A stretch of 64,000 nt of DNA, taken from Amycolatopsis aidingensis (GTDB lineage Bacteria; Actinomycetota; Actinomycetes; Mycobacteriales; Pseudonocardiaceae). The stretch is from positions 620,001 through 684,000 of the forward strand of contig NZ_CP076538.1 in NCBI RefSeq assembly GCF_018885265.1. Reading direction: 5' to 3'. Shown here piece after piece: positions 42,212 through 53,727 of this stretch. Under the pieces are notes generated by a model, which was not told where the DNA came from, made no database searches, and saw only the letters and a list, made by a program, of their open reading frames with translations. Every line of letters begins with the position of its first letter. Position 1 is the first letter of the stretch. Made by a program: the position numbers and the translations under genes.

Positions 42212-43012
42212 TCACTCCCGGCCGTAGGCGGCGGGTGGGGTGCCGACCGCGGCGGTGAAATCCCGGGTGAAGTGCGCCTGGTCGCTGTAGCCCAGTTCCG
42301 CGGCCAGTTCCGCGTAATCGATTGCCCCGGTGTCCTCGGTACCGCCGATTCGTTGTGCCGCGTCGTTCAGCCGGTAGACCCGAATAGCCCGCTTCGGACC
42401 AATGCCGATGTGCTTGTCGAAGATCCGCTGGAGGCTGCGGATCGAAAGCCCTGCCGCTTCGCCCAGCCGGTCCACCCTGGTGATCGCCGGGTCCGCGGCG
42501 ATCATCTCGACCAGGCCGATGGCGCGCCGGTCCGCCGGGGTGAGTGCGGGCACACTGGCCGCCAGCAGTGCGTCGGCGAGTGCGGCCATCTCGGTGGTGT
42601 CATCGGCCGCCAGGATGGCCTCCTCGGTACCTTCCGCGGCCGGCCCGAGTATCTCGGTGAGCCGGACCGAGGTGTCCGCAAGGGTGGAGACCGGCCTGCC
42701 GAGGAACGGCCGGAACGAACCCGGCCGGAACCGCACACCGAGAACCTGGTCCCTGCCCCGTAGCAGGTAGTCGAAGCTCGTCGTGCGCGGCCCGAAGACT
42801 CCGGAGGCGTTCCGGCTGAACGCGGCGTGTACCGCGAGATTCGGCAGCACCCACTGCCGGTACGGCGGCCTGCCGCGCAGGTCCCAGCGTACGACCCAGT
42901 AGTACTCCACGAACGGGCGCAGCGAGGGGGCAGGCTCGTGCCTGCTGAGCTCGAACCGCTCGCCAGCCGCGCGCTCCCGCAGTATGCCCTGCGGAACCCG
43001 GTGACCTGCCAC
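42212..43012 (-). CDS. AraC-family transcriptional regulator
   Basis: 266 residues. The N-terminal part is a DUF6597-like sensing domain (LRPFVEYYWVVRWDLRG; VLGVRFRPGSFRPFLGRPV), followed by the AraC double HTH (RVDRLGEAAGLSIRSLQRIF and ELAAELGYSDQAHFTRDF). The GTG at 43012 gives a normal N-terminus but lacks a strong ribosome site; a start further upstream in the same frame cannot be excluded. It is divergent from the DinB-like gene 72 bp away and probably regulates it. Confidence 0.87.
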   Translation of the reverse strand: MAGHRVPQGILRERAAGERFELSRHEPAPSLRPFVEYYWVVRWDLRGRPPYRQWVLPNLAVHAAFSRNASGVFGPRTTSFDYLLRGRDQVLGVRFRPGSFRPFLGRPVSTLADTSVRLTEILGPAAEGTEEAILAADDTTEMAALADALLAASVPALTPADRRAIGLVEMIAADPAITRVDRLGEAAGLSIRSLQRIFDKHIGIGPKRAIRVYRLNDAAQRIGGTEDTGAIDYAELAAELGYSDQAHFTRDFTAAVGTPPAAYGRE

Positions 43013-43084
43013 GAAACCAGGGTAGGTCCGGGCACTGACGCTTTTCTTCAAGACTTTCCTGCGGCGCCGTGGCGGGATAGGGGC

Positions 43085-43663
43085 ATGCCTGAGTTCGCAT
43101 CCGCGATGAGCGGCGCGGCCGACGCCTTCCGTGCGGTGGTACCCGGGGTACCGGCCGGGCGGCTGGCCGCGCCGACCCCCTGCGCGCAGTACGACCTGCG
43201 CGGCCTGCTCAATCACCTGTTGTACTGGGCGCCCCGGCTGAGTGCGGCCGCGCGCGGGCTGCCTGCCCCACCGGCGGACGGCGGTGAGGAGGTCGCGGAC
43301 CTGGTGACCGGCGACTGGCCGGACCGGCTCACCGGATTCGCCGACGAACTCGCCGATGCGCTCGGTGACCCGGCTGCCTGGCGGGGTATGACCCAGATGA
43401 GTACCCCGTTGCCTGCGTCGATGGTCGGCTCGATGGTGCTGTGCGAGCTGGTGGTGCACGGCTGGGACCTCGCCGTGGCGACCGGGCAGCCGTTCCGGTG
43501 CCGCCCGGATGTCGCCGAGGCCGCGCTCGCCGCCGTGGGCGGGATGGCCGAACAGGGCCGGGAGTACGGTGTGTTCGGCGAGCCGGTCGAGGTCGCCCCG
43601 GACGCCTCCGCGCTGGAGCGCACGCTCGGCCTCGCCGGCAGGGACCCCGGCTGGCGTCCCTGA
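43085..43663 (+). CDS. DinB-like TIGR03086-type protein (mycothiol-dependent isomerase N-domain family)
   Basis: 192-residue four-helix-bundle protein. LAAPTPCAQYDLRGLLNHLL is the hallmark of the TIGR03086/MDMPI-N group, with the metal-binding His in NHLL and VVHGWDLAVATGQPF. Members are thought to be mycothiol-dependent enzymes or metal proteins, mostly uncharacterised. Divergent from the AraC-type regulator. The ATG at 43085 gives the expected start MPEFASAMSGAADAF. Confidence 0.83.
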   Translation: MPEFASAMSGAADAFRAVVPGVPAGRLAAPTPCAQYDLRGLLNHLLYWAPRLSAAARGLPAPPADGGEEVADLVTGDWPDRLTGFADELADALGDPAAWRGMTQMSTPLPASMVGSMVLCELVVHGWDLAVATGQPFRCRPDVAEAALAAVGGMAEQGREYGVFGEPVEVAPDASALERTLGLAGRDPGWRP

Positions 43664-43674
43664 GCCGGTGCCCG

Positions 43675-44526
43675 CTAACTGCCCGCCACCCGGCGCACCC
43701 TGGGACAGCCCGCGCATTCGTGCTGCCCAGGAAGCAGGTAGGAGAAGCAGCAACTCTCCCTGCGCCGGGTCCAGCCGAGCGAGCCCTCCGCGGACGTCCC
43801 TGTGCACAGCGTGGAGGCCGAGGTCAGCGGTGCGAAGCGGGACTCGAGCACCAGCGCGGCGTCCGCCACCCCGGCGCCCTCGTCGCCACCGTCACGGCCC
43901 GCCCACCACAGGCAACTGTCCAGCGCGTCCGTCGCGGCCGCCCACAACGTGCGCGCGCCAAGCGGGCTGACCTCCCGGTAGGCCTGCACGAACCGGGCTG
44001 CGTGCGCGGTGTAGCGGGCCCGCAGCACGGCGGCGAGGGCGCGGTCGTCGGCCACCACGGTCGCCTCCGGTAGCGCCGAACCGGGGTCGGACGGCAGGCA
44101 GTAGAAGGACTCGCCGAGCACGGCGATGCCGTCCGGGTTCGGCCTGCCCTCGGCGGCGATCCGCAGGGCGAGCTCCTCGGGCCGCAGGGCGGGCACCCGC
44201 CGCTCGTGGTGCAGCAGCAGCGCGCCGACGTAGGCGGGTACCCGCAGGTACCAGGAGGCGATATAGCTGGCGGTGGTCCGTGCGGGCGCGGTGCCGTGCC
44301 GGGTGGTCAGCCAGGTCGCGAGGTCCGCGCGCCACCGGGTGAACAGGTACGGCGACTCCAGCAGGTCATGGCAGGGGCGCCAGGCCCCGTGCGCGGGCAG
44401 GCCCACGCTGAGTTCGGCCCGCGCCTGCAACCCGGCCACCCGGCGCAGCGAGTCGGCGAGGCCGCCGCGCCCCGGAAGCGCCTGCTCGGTGTGGCGAGCA
44501 TCACGAACGGCCTGTTGTACCCGCAA
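43675..44526 (-). CDS. FhuF-like ferric-siderophore reductase, 2Fe-2S protein
   Basis: 283-residue cytoplasmic protein with the C-terminal FhuF-type 2Fe-2S motif C-C-x10-C-x2-C (RRESCCFSYLLPGQHECAGC). Such proteins reduce iron from imported siderophores. The TTG at 44526 is chosen because GGGAGG lies 6 nt upstream; no better ATG/GTG fits. The upstream DtxR/IdeR box at 44555-44573 shows iron repression. No siderophore transport genes are nearby, so it works with a system elsewhere. Confidence 0.85.
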   Translation of the reverse strand: MRVQQAVRDARHTEQALPGRGGLADSLRRVAGLQARAELSVGLPAHGAWRPCHDLLESPYLFTRWRADLATWLTTRHGTAPARTTASYIASWYLRVPAYVGALLLHHERRVPALRPEELALRIAAEGRPNPDGIAVLGESFYCLPSDPGSALPEATVVADDRALAAVLRARYTAHAARFVQAYREVSPLGARTLWAAATDALDSCLWWAGRDGGDEGAGVADAALVLESRFAPLTSASTLCTGTSAEGSLGWTRRRESCCFSYLLPGQHECAGCPRVRRVAGS

Positions 44527-44554
44527 GCAGCACCTCCCTGCCCCATCCAGGTGA

Positions 44555-44573
44555 TTAGGTCTGCCTTACCTTA
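44555..44573. promoter_or_regulatory. DtxR/IdeR iron box
   Basis: TTAGGTCTGCCTTACCTTA matches the 19-bp IdeR consensus TTAGGTTAGSCTWACCTAA at 16 positions. It lies 28 bp upstream of the FhuF-like start codon, so iron-bound IdeR would block its promoter. Confidence 0.85.
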
Positions 44574-44939
44574 CATGGAGTCGGTGGATTAGCCAGCCGG
44601 GTACCCGATCGTGCGAACTCCCGGACGCCGTGGTGTTCGCGGTCAGCGGACAGCGTGGCAGTACCGGAATCCCGGCCTGGTCCTGCTCGTTGTGCAAGGC
44701 GTCAACGGCCAGCGAAAAAGCACGTGACGGCGAGGCGGGCGGTGGTGCCACCGCGGGGTGGCCAGGAGCGGATTCGGCCCCCAGTGGTACGCCGACGTGC
44801 TCGCTTGGCTACTACAGTGGTCTTACGGTGCTGAACTCATCGTGGGTGTCGGTCTCGATGGTCGGACATAGGCCGTAGGGTCCGACTTCGACGAGCACGG
44901 TGAGATCGGGCCGCCGACGCAGCAGTCGAGGGAGTGGGA
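44574..44939. other. Intergenic region upstream of clpC
   Basis: 366 bp without a credible gene. At 44636-44650, TTCGCGGTCAGCGGA partly resembles a ClgR-type box (TTCGC-N5-GCGAA with one mismatch), which is a known regulator of clp genes in actinobacteria; this is weak. Two long leaderless-looking GC stretches follow, and the clpC ribosome site GAGGGAG lies at its end. Confidence 0.4.
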
Positions 44940-47501
<2,562 letters not shown>

Positions 47502-47522
47502 CGAGCAGAACAGCACACGCGA

Positions 47523-47550
47523 GGCGCCCACCGGTTCGCCGGTGGGCGCC
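47523..47550 (+). terminator. Intrinsic terminator of clpC
   Basis: Perfect 12-bp stem GGCGCCCACCGG (47523-47534) and CCGGTGGGCGCC (47539-47550) closed by a UUCG tetraloop, 21 bp after the stop codon. One of the clearest hairpins in the window, with only TT after it. Confidence 0.88.
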
Positions 47551-47567
47551 TTCGCATGCTCGCAGTG

Positions 47568-47648
47568 CCCTGAACGTGGCTTTCCGGACGTCAGATGTCT
47601 CAATAGTGCCGTTCGCAACGCCTGACGTCTCGATCGGCACGTTCAGGG
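47568..47648. repeat. 30-bp tandem repeat flanked by an 11-bp inverted repeat
   Basis: Two 30-bp units at 47582-47611 and 47612-47641 share GAYGTCTCRAT and GCCG/GCACG-TTC blocks, and a partial third begins at 47642. The array is bracketed by CCCTGAACGTG (47568-47578) and its complement CACGTTCAGGG (47638-47648). It lies between the clpC terminator and the AfsR-type gene. Confidence 0.7.
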
Positions 47649-47668
47649 CTATCTGGAATTGTGGTGGG

Positions 47669-50600
47669 GTGCGTGTAGCCATGCTCGGCCCGCTGCGGGT
47701 CCACACCGCCGACGGCGTCCCGATCGCCCTCGGCGGCCTCCGGCTGCGCCTGCTGCTCGCCCGCCTCGCACTGGAGGCGCCCCGCCCGGTGTCCTCCGCC
47801 GTGCTGGTCGCGGACCTGTGGGGAGCCGAGCCACCCGCCGACCCTGCGAACGCCTTGCAGTCCCTGGTGTCCCGGCTGCGCAAGGCCCTGGCCGGGCACG
47901 CCGAGCTGGACGTGGGTGGCGGCGGCTACCTGCTCCGGATCGGGCCGGAGGACCTGGACACCCACCGGTTCGACACCCTGGCCGCCCGCGGGCGGCGGGC
48001 GCTGACGGCCGGTGAGCACGCCCGGGCCGACCGGCTGCTGGGCGAGGCCCTGGAGCTGTGGACCGGGCCGCCCTTCGCCGACCTCACCGAAGCCACTTTC
48101 GTCCAGGGACCCGCTGCCCGGCTGGCCGAGCTCCGGCTGGGCGCGCAGGAGGACCTGTTCGAAGCCCGGTTGCACCAGGGCAGGCAGGCCGAGGTACTGG
48201 CCGATCTCGGCGACGCGGTCGCCGAGCATCCGCTGCGCGAACGACTGGCCGCGCTGTATGTGCGGGCCCTGGCCCAGGCCGGGCGGCGGTCCGAGGCGCT
48301 GGCAGGCTACGAGCGCATCCGGGCGGCGCTGGCCGAGGAGCTGGGTATGGACCCCTCGGCCGAACTGGCCGAGACCCACCTCGCCGTGCTGCGCGGCGAG
48401 CTCACCGCGCCGAGCGCACCGGCGCGACCCGCCACCGATCACCTGCCGGCCCGGCTGACCAGCTTCGTCGCGCGGGAGGACGATCTGGCGCAGGTGGCCG
48501 CCTGCCTGGCGGACTCGCGCCTGCTGACCTTGATCGGACCGGGTGGCTGCGGCAAGACCAGGCTCGCCACCGAGGTCGCCGCGCGGCATCCGGCGCACCG
48601 GCAGGGGCGGGTGTGGTTCGTCTCGCTCGCCGGCGTCCGGGACGGCGAGGCGGTGCCCGCGGCCGTGCTCGGCGCGTTCGGTCAGACCGAGGCCAGGACG
48701 CTGGACACCACCTCGCTGACCGCGCCGGACCAGGTGGCGCGTATCGCGGAGACGCTCGGCCTCGGGCCGTCCCTGCTGGTGCTGGACAACTGCGAGCACC
48801 TTGTCGAGGCCGTCGCGCTGTTCGTGCACGATTTGCTCGGCCGCTGCGACGGCACGCGGATCCTGGCCACCAGCAGGGAGCCGCTTGCCATCACCGGCGA
48901 GACGTTGTACCCGGTCAGCCCGCTGGAGGTGCCGCCGGAGCGCGGCGATGCCGCCGAGGTGGCCGGCTACGGTGCGGTCCAGCTGTTCGTCGACCGGGCC
49001 CACGCGGTGCGGCCCCGGTTCGAGCTGGCCGAAGCCCCCGAAGCGGTGGCGGAGATCTGCCGCAGGCTGGACGGCATGCCGCTGGCGCTGGAGCTGGCCG
49101 CCGCCCGGCTGCGCTCGATGACCGCGGCGCAGGTGGCCGACCGCCTCGACGACCGGTTCCGGCTGCTCACCTCCGGCAGCAGGGCGGCGCTACCGCGGCA
49201 GCGCACCCTGCGCGCGGTGATCGAATGGAGCTGGGACCTGCTGGACGAGCGGGAGCGGCTGCTGGGAGCGCGGCTGTCCATGTTCTCCGGCGGGGCGAGC
49301 CTTTCCGCGGTGCAGGGGGTGTGCGCGGACGAGCGGCTCGCCGAGGAGGACGTGCCGTACGTGCTCGGTTCCCTGGTCGAGAAGTCCATTGTGGAGGCTT
49401 CCGGTTCGGAGTCGGGTGAGCCTCGGTACCGGATGCTGGAGACGCTGCGGGTCTACGGGGCGGAGCGGCTGGCCGAGGTCGGCGAGACCGGCGCGCTCGC
49501 CCGCCGGTTCGCCTGGTACTTCCTCGCCCTTGCCGAGGACGCCGACCCGAAGCTGCGGGACACCCGGCAGCTGGAGGCGATCGGCACGCTGCGTGCGGAG
49601 CACGACAACCTGCTCACCGCGCTGCGCTGGGCGGTGGACAACGAGGATGGCGAGCTCGCCTACCGGCTGGCCGCCGCGCTGGTCTGGCACTGGGTGATGC
49701 AGGGCTCCTACCGGCAACTCGGGACCTACGGCGCCGAACTGGCGCGGCTGAGCGACCTGATCCCGGACCATGCCCGCGCGGCCTTCCGGGTGCTGCACCA
49801 CCTCGCCGCCATCGTGCCAGGGCTCGACCCGGACATCGACCTGTCCCCGTTGCTGGCCGAATGCGAGCGCACCGGGGCCTTCGAGCGTTATGCCTTCCTG
49901 GTCGTCATGCTGCCGATGGCGGCCTTCGTCACCGGGGACGTGGCGGCTGCCGATCGTGAGGTGAACCGGGGACTGTCCAGTTCGGACCCATGGCAGGTCG
50001 CCGCCGCGCATTGGGCACAGGGGTTCCTGCTGGCCCATCGCGGTGACCAGGCCGGAGCCGAGCGCGCCCAGCGGGCGGCGCTGGCCGGGTTCGAGGCGGT
50101 GGGGGACAAGGGCGGCGCCTCGATGACCCTGCACATGCTCGGCAGGGCACGCTCCCTCGCCGGGGACCACACCGGAGCCATCGAGGCCTACCAGCGGGGC
50201 GTGGCGCTGGTCCGGGAACTGTATGCCGAGGACGAGGCGTGGCAGTACACCATGCAGCTGGCACTGGAGCGGATGCGGTCCGGTGATCTGGACGGTGCCT
50301 GGAAGGACATGCGGGAGGCCGAGCGGGCCGCGCAGGCAGGCGACAACCAGCAGCTGAAACTGATGCTGCTGCTGCACAAGATCGAGCTGTCGGTGGACTC
50401 CGGCGATCTCGCGCAGGCCAGGCTCCTGCTAGGGCAACTGTCCCGCAGCCTGGACGAGAACTACTTCGTCAAGGAGCTTGGCCTGGAGTGGGTGCACCAT
50501 TCCGAGGCGCAGGTCGCGGTCGCCGAGCGGGATCCGGCGACCGCACGCGCGAAGCTGGCGGAGTTGTTCGGCTCCGCACTGGGCAGGGGAGACCTGCCCA

Positions 50601-50854
50601 GTGCCGCCAACGGCGCCGAGACACTGGCCTGCGTATGTGCCCTGGAGGGCAAGGCCGAGCGGGCCGCCACCATGCTCGGCGTCAGCGCGGCCATCCGTGG
50701 CGCCTTCGACCGGGGCAACCCACGGCTGCGCCGCCTGGGCACCGAGCTGGTGGCCGAGCTCGGCGAGGCGGGATACACCGCCGCCTACGAGCGTGGCGCC
50801 CGCCTGTCCACCGCGGACGCCACGACTCTGCTGCGCACCGAGTTCGGGCTTTGA
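47669..50854 (+). CDS. AfsR/SARP-type regulator with BTAD and STAND ATPase domains
   Basis: 1061 residues: OmpR-like winged HTH (about 1-90, VRVAMLGPLRVHTADGVPIA), bacterial transcriptional activation domain (about 95-245), STAND/NB-ARC ATPase with GPGGCGKTRLATEV near 290 and VLDNCEHLVEAVALF, and a C-terminal helical repeat region of about 450 residues. AfsR-like proteins integrate signals and activate secondary metabolism. The GTG at 47669 marks the HTH start; an upstream in-frame start at 47576 would translate the 30-bp repeat. It is convergent with the DrrAB-like exporter genes. Confidence 0.92.
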   Translation: MRVAMLGPLRVHTADGVPIALGGLRLRLLLARLALEAPRPVSSAVLVADLWGAEPPADPANALQSLVSRLRKALAGHAELDVGGGGYLLRIGPEDLDTHRFDTLAARGRRALTAGEHARADRLLGEALELWTGPPFADLTEATFVQGPAARLAELRLGAQEDLFEARLHQGRQAEVLADLGDAVAEHPLRERLAALYVRALAQAGRRSEALAGYERIRAALAEELGMDPSAELAETHLAVLRGELTAPSAPARPATDHLPARLTSFVAREDDLAQVAACLADSRLLTLIGPGGCGKTRLATEVAARHPAHRQGRVWFVSLAGVRDGEAVPAAVLGAFGQTEARTLDTTSLTAPDQVARIAETLGLGPSLLVLDNCEHLVEAVALFVHDLLGRCDGTRILATSREPLAITGETLYPVSPLEVPPERGDAAEVAGYGAVQLFVDRAHAVRPRFELAEAPEAVAEICRRLDGMPLALELAAARLRSMTAAQVADRLDDRFRLLTSGSRAALPRQRTLRAVIEWSWDLLDERERLLGARLSMFSGGASLSAVQGVCADERLAEEDVPYVLGSLVEKSIVEASGSESGEPRYRMLETLRVYGAERLAEVGETGALARRFAWYFLALAEDADPKLRDTRQLEAIGTLRAEHDNLLTALRWAVDNEDGELAYRLAAALVWHWVMQGSYRQLGTYGAELARLSDLIPDHARAAFRVLHHLAAIVPGLDPDIDLSPLLAECERTGAFERYAFLVVMLPMAAFVTGDVAAADREVNRGLSSSDPWQVAAAHWAQGFLLAHRGDQAGAERAQRAALAGFEAVGDKGGASMTLHMLGRARSLAGDHTGAIEAYQRGVALVRELYAEDEAWQYTMQLALERMRSGDLDGAWKDMREAERAAQAGDNQQLKLMLLLHKIELSVDSGDLAQARLLLGQLSRSLDENYFVKELGLEWVHHSEAQVAVAERDPATARAKLAELFGSALGRGDLPSAANGAETLACVCALEGKAERAATMLGVSAAIRGAFDRGNPRLRRLGTELVAELGEAGYTAAYERGARLSTADATTLLRTEFGL

Positions 50855-51664
50855 TCAGCTGACCCGCCTGCGGTAGGCCCACATCGCCAGCGGGAAGAAC
50901 ACCGCCACGATCCCGGCCATCCAGGCCACCATGCCCAGCAGCGGGCCCGCCACCGCTCCGCCGTCCACCAGCCCGCGCATGGTGTCGGCCGCCAGGCTGA
51001 CCGGGCTCACCTCGGCCCAGGCCTGCAACCAGCCCGGCATGGTCTCCGGCATGACGAACACGTTGCTGCCGAAGGTGATCGGCATCACCAGCGCGACCAT
51101 CACCCCCTGCACCGCCGCGGTCTGCTTGACCAGCATGCCGACGAATACGGCGATCCAGCAGAAGCTCAGTCCGAACAGGACCACCAGCGCTGCGGCGACC
51201 ACCGTGGACACCGGATCGGTCTGGATCCGGAAGCCGAGGATGGCCGCGAAACCGAGCAGTACCGCGAGGCCGACCAGATACCGCAGCACATCGGAGAGCA
51301 CCGCACCGACCAGCGGGGCCGAGCGGGCGATCGGCATACTGCGGAAGCGGTCGAACACCCCCTTGTTCACGTCGGTGTTCAGGGACACCCCCGCGGAAAG
51401 GCTTGCGAACAGGGCGTTCTGCACCATCAGGCCGGGCACAAGGAACTGCATGTAGGTGTCCGTGCTGCCGGAGATCGCGCCGCCGAACAGGTACACGAAC
51501 ATCACCAGGAACAGGATCGGCTGCAGGGTGACGTCGAGCAGCTGCTCCGGGTTCTTCTTGATCTTGACGGTACCCCGCCAGGCCAGCGAGATGCCGTGCC
51601 GCAGGGACCGCGCCGGGCCGATACGCGCCGGCGGCGCGCCCGCCGTCGCCGCCAGGGTGCTCAT
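50855..51664 (-). CDS. ABC-2-type permease, DrrB-like
   Basis: 269-residue permease with six membrane helices and the ABC-2 signature region (GGVAGP-like end; VFDRFRSMPIARSAPLVGAV). It pairs with the ATPase gene, whose stop it overlaps (ATGA at 51664). DrrAB exporters pump drugs or lipids. Its stop at 50855 abuts the stop of the AfsR-type gene. Confidence 0.9.
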   Translation of the reverse strand: MSTLAATAGAPPARIGPARSLRHGISLAWRGTVKIKKNPEQLLDVTLQPILFLVMFVYLFGGAISGSTDTYMQFLVPGLMVQNALFASLSAGVSLNTDVNKGVFDRFRSMPIARSAPLVGAVLSDVLRYLVGLAVLLGFAAILGFRIQTDPVSTVVAAALVVLFGLSFCWIAVFVGMLVKQTAAVQGVMVALVMPITFGSNVFVMPETMPGWLQAWAEVSPVSLAADTMRGLVDGGAVAGPLLGMVAWMAGIVAVFFPLAMWAYRRRVS

Positions 51665-52632
51665 GCCATGCTCCCTTCCAGATCGGCCCGCGCGGACTCG
51701 GCGCGGGATCCGGTCAGCGCGAGGAACACCTCGTCCAGGCTGGGCAGCCGCAGCCCCAGCTCGTCTGCGGTGATGCCGGCCTCGTCCAGCCGCCGTACCA
51801 GCGCGGACAGCAGCGCCGGGTTGTCAACCGGCGCGGTGAGCAGGCCCGCCTCGACGTCCCTTGCGGGCGGTGCCCCGGTCAGCTCGGCGACGATCCGTTC
51901 CACCATCTCCAGATCGCCACGCACGGACGGCCGCACCTGCAGGGTCTGCCCACCCACGCGGCGCTTCAGTTCGTCCGGCCTGCCGTCGGCGACCACCCGG
52001 CCGTGGTCGAAGACGGTGATCCGGTCGGCGAGCTGGTCGGCCTCCTCGAGGTACTGCGTGGTCAGCAGCACCGTGACGCCGTCATCGACCAGTCGCCGGA
52101 CCACGTTCCACACCTCGTTGCGGGCATGCGGGTCCAGCCCGGTCGTCGGCTCGTCCAGGCAGAGCACCCGCGGCCTGCCGACCAGGCTGGCCGCGAGGTC
52201 GATCCGGCGCCGCATGCCGCCGGAGTAGGTGCGCACCGGCCGGGAACCCGCATCGGTCAGCTCGAACCGGTCCAGCAGTTCGGCGGCGCGGGCCCTGGCC
52301 CCTGCCCGGGAGAAGTCCAGCAGCCTGGCCAGCAGCCGCAGGTTCTCCGCGCCGGTCAGGTCCTCGTCCACCGAGGCGTACTGCCCGGTCAGCCCGATCA
52401 GGCCGCGGACACTGACCGGGTCGCGCCGCACCTCGTAACCGCCCACCCAGGCCCGGCCGGCGTCCGCCCGCAGCAAGGTGGCCAGAATCCGGACCGCGGT
52501 GGTCTTGCCAGCCCCGTTCGGCCCCAGCACGCCGACCACCTTGCCGGTCGGCACCTCGAGATCCACCCCGGCCAGTGCCGTGGTCTCACCGAATCTCTTC
52601 ACCAGGCCCTCGGCCCGGATCGCGTTCGTCAT
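51661..52632 (-). CDS. ABC transporter ATPase, DrrA-like
   Basis: 323-residue ATPase of the daunorubicin-resistance type. Walker A GPNGAGKT, signature YSGGMRRRIDLAASL, Walker B VLCLDEPTTGLDP and H-loop region LLTTQYLEEAD are intact, and a C-terminal DrrA extension (TLQVRPSVRGDLEMVERIV) is present. ATG 52632 follows AGGAGGGA. Together with the permease gene it forms an exporter whose cargo is unknown. Confidence 0.92.
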   Translation of the reverse strand: MTNAIRAEGLVKRFGETTALAGVDLEVPTGKVVGVLGPNGAGKTTAVRILATLLRADAGRAWVGGYEVRRDPVSVRGLIGLTGQYASVDEDLTGAENLRLLARLLDFSRAGARARAAELLDRFELTDAGSRPVRTYSGGMRRRIDLAASLVGRPRVLCLDEPTTGLDPHARNEVWNVVRRLVDDGVTVLLTTQYLEEADQLADRITVFDHGRVVADGRPDELKRRVGGQTLQVRPSVRGDLEMVERIVAELTGAPPARDVEAGLLTAPVDNPALLSALVRRLDEAGITADELGLRLPSLDEVFLALTGSRAESARADLEGSMA

Positions 52633-52737
52633 GGGTAGTCCCTCCTGTCTGCCGCCGAGCCTGCGCCCGCGCGCTGGCATCGACCGCACAGCGTGCTGGC
52701 AGCTCGCTGGTGGCCCGGGTTCCGGCAGACTGGCGGG

Positions 52738-53700
52738 GTGCTCGATCCGGTGCGGACCACCTCGCGAACACGTGTGGTGACGGTCCTCTTGCTGCTTGCC
52801 GCTTCCCCGCTTGCCATGCTGGCCGGATTCCGCGTGCTCGGGGTGGACGGCGGCAGGCACACCGCCTCCGCACTGGCGCTGGTGCCCTACGCTGCGCTCG
52901 CCGGATGTGTGCTCGGCGGGCTCGCGTTGTTACTGCGCCGCTGGTGGACCGGCGTGGTCGTGTCGCTGCTCGCCATCGGGCTGCTGGTTTCGCTGCTGCC
53001 GCGGGCGATTCCCGCGGAGCAACCGGTGGCCGCCGGGCCCACGCTGCGGGTGCTCGCGGTGAACCTGTACTACGGGCAGGCGGATGCCGGGCGGCTGGCC
53101 GAGCTGGTGCGCACGCACCGGGTCGATGTGCTCAGCCTGCTCGAACTGACCCCGGAGGCGGTGCCGCACCTTGCCGAGGCCGGCCTGTTCGCGTCGCTGC
53201 CGCATCGGGTGCTGCGGCCGCGGCGTTCCGGTGCGGGCTCCGGGCTGGTGTCCCGGTATCCGCTGCGGGAACTGGGCCTGGCGAAGCCCTCGCTGCTGGC
53301 CCAGCCCAGCGCGCGGGTGACGCTGCCAGGCGGCAGCCGGGTCGAGGTGGTCGCGGTGCACCCGGTGCCGCCGACGTACTCCTACCAGGACTGGCAGGAC
53401 GCCCTCGCCGGGCTGCCCGCCGCTGACCCGGCCGCGGCGGCGCGCATCCTGGCCGGGGACTTCAACGCCACCCTTGACCACGCCGCGTTCCGCCGCCTGC
53501 TCGGCACCGGCTACCGGGACGCGGGGGAGGAGACCGGTTCCGGCCTCGAGCCGACCTGGCCGGAAGGCCTGTTCCCGCCTCCGGTGACCATCGACCACGT
53601 GCTGGCGGACCAGCGGCTGGCCGTACGGGACTACCGGGTGTTCGACGTGCCCGGTACCGACCACGACGCGGTGTACACGCGGCTGCAACTGCCTGCCTGA
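52738..53700 (+). CDS. Endonuclease/exonuclease/phosphatase-family membrane protein
   Basis: 320 residues: three N-terminal membrane segments (about 10-100) and a C-terminal EEP domain (about 105-320) with LRVLAVNLYYGQAD, GDFNATLDH, and the terminal DHVLADQRL and GTDHDAVYTRL, which hold the catalytic Asp/His residues. The active site would face outside, so the substrate may be a lipid or extracellular phosphodiester. GTG 52738 starts the membrane part. Divergent from the DrrA-like gene. Confidence 0.87.
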   Translation: MLDPVRTTSRTRVVTVLLLLAASPLAMLAGFRVLGVDGGRHTASALALVPYAALAGCVLGGLALLLRRWWTGVVVSLLAIGLLVSLLPRAIPAEQPVAAGPTLRVLAVNLYYGQADAGRLAELVRTHRVDVLSLLELTPEAVPHLAEAGLFASLPHRVLRPRRSGAGSGLVSRYPLRELGLAKPSLLAQPSARVTLPGGSRVEVVAVHPVPPTYSYQDWQDALAGLPAADPAAAARILAGDFNATLDHAAFRRLLGTGYRDAGEETGSGLEPTWPEGLFPPPVTIDHVLADQRLAVRDYRVFDVPGTDHDAVYTRLQLPA

Positions 53701-53727
53701 GTAGCCGCAACCGCTAACCTTGCCACT

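Noticed and set aside
44636..44650. ClgR box of clpC
   Set aside because: Only partly matches the consensus and lies almost 300 bp upstream, so it is listed as weak within the intergenic entry rather than as a site.
44566..44751. A 61-codon minus-strand frame upstream of clpC
   Set aside because: Short, no ribosome site and no similarity to a known family.
47669..52632. Biosynthetic gene cluster
   Set aside because: Regulator and exporter only; no synthase, synthetase or tailoring gene in the window.
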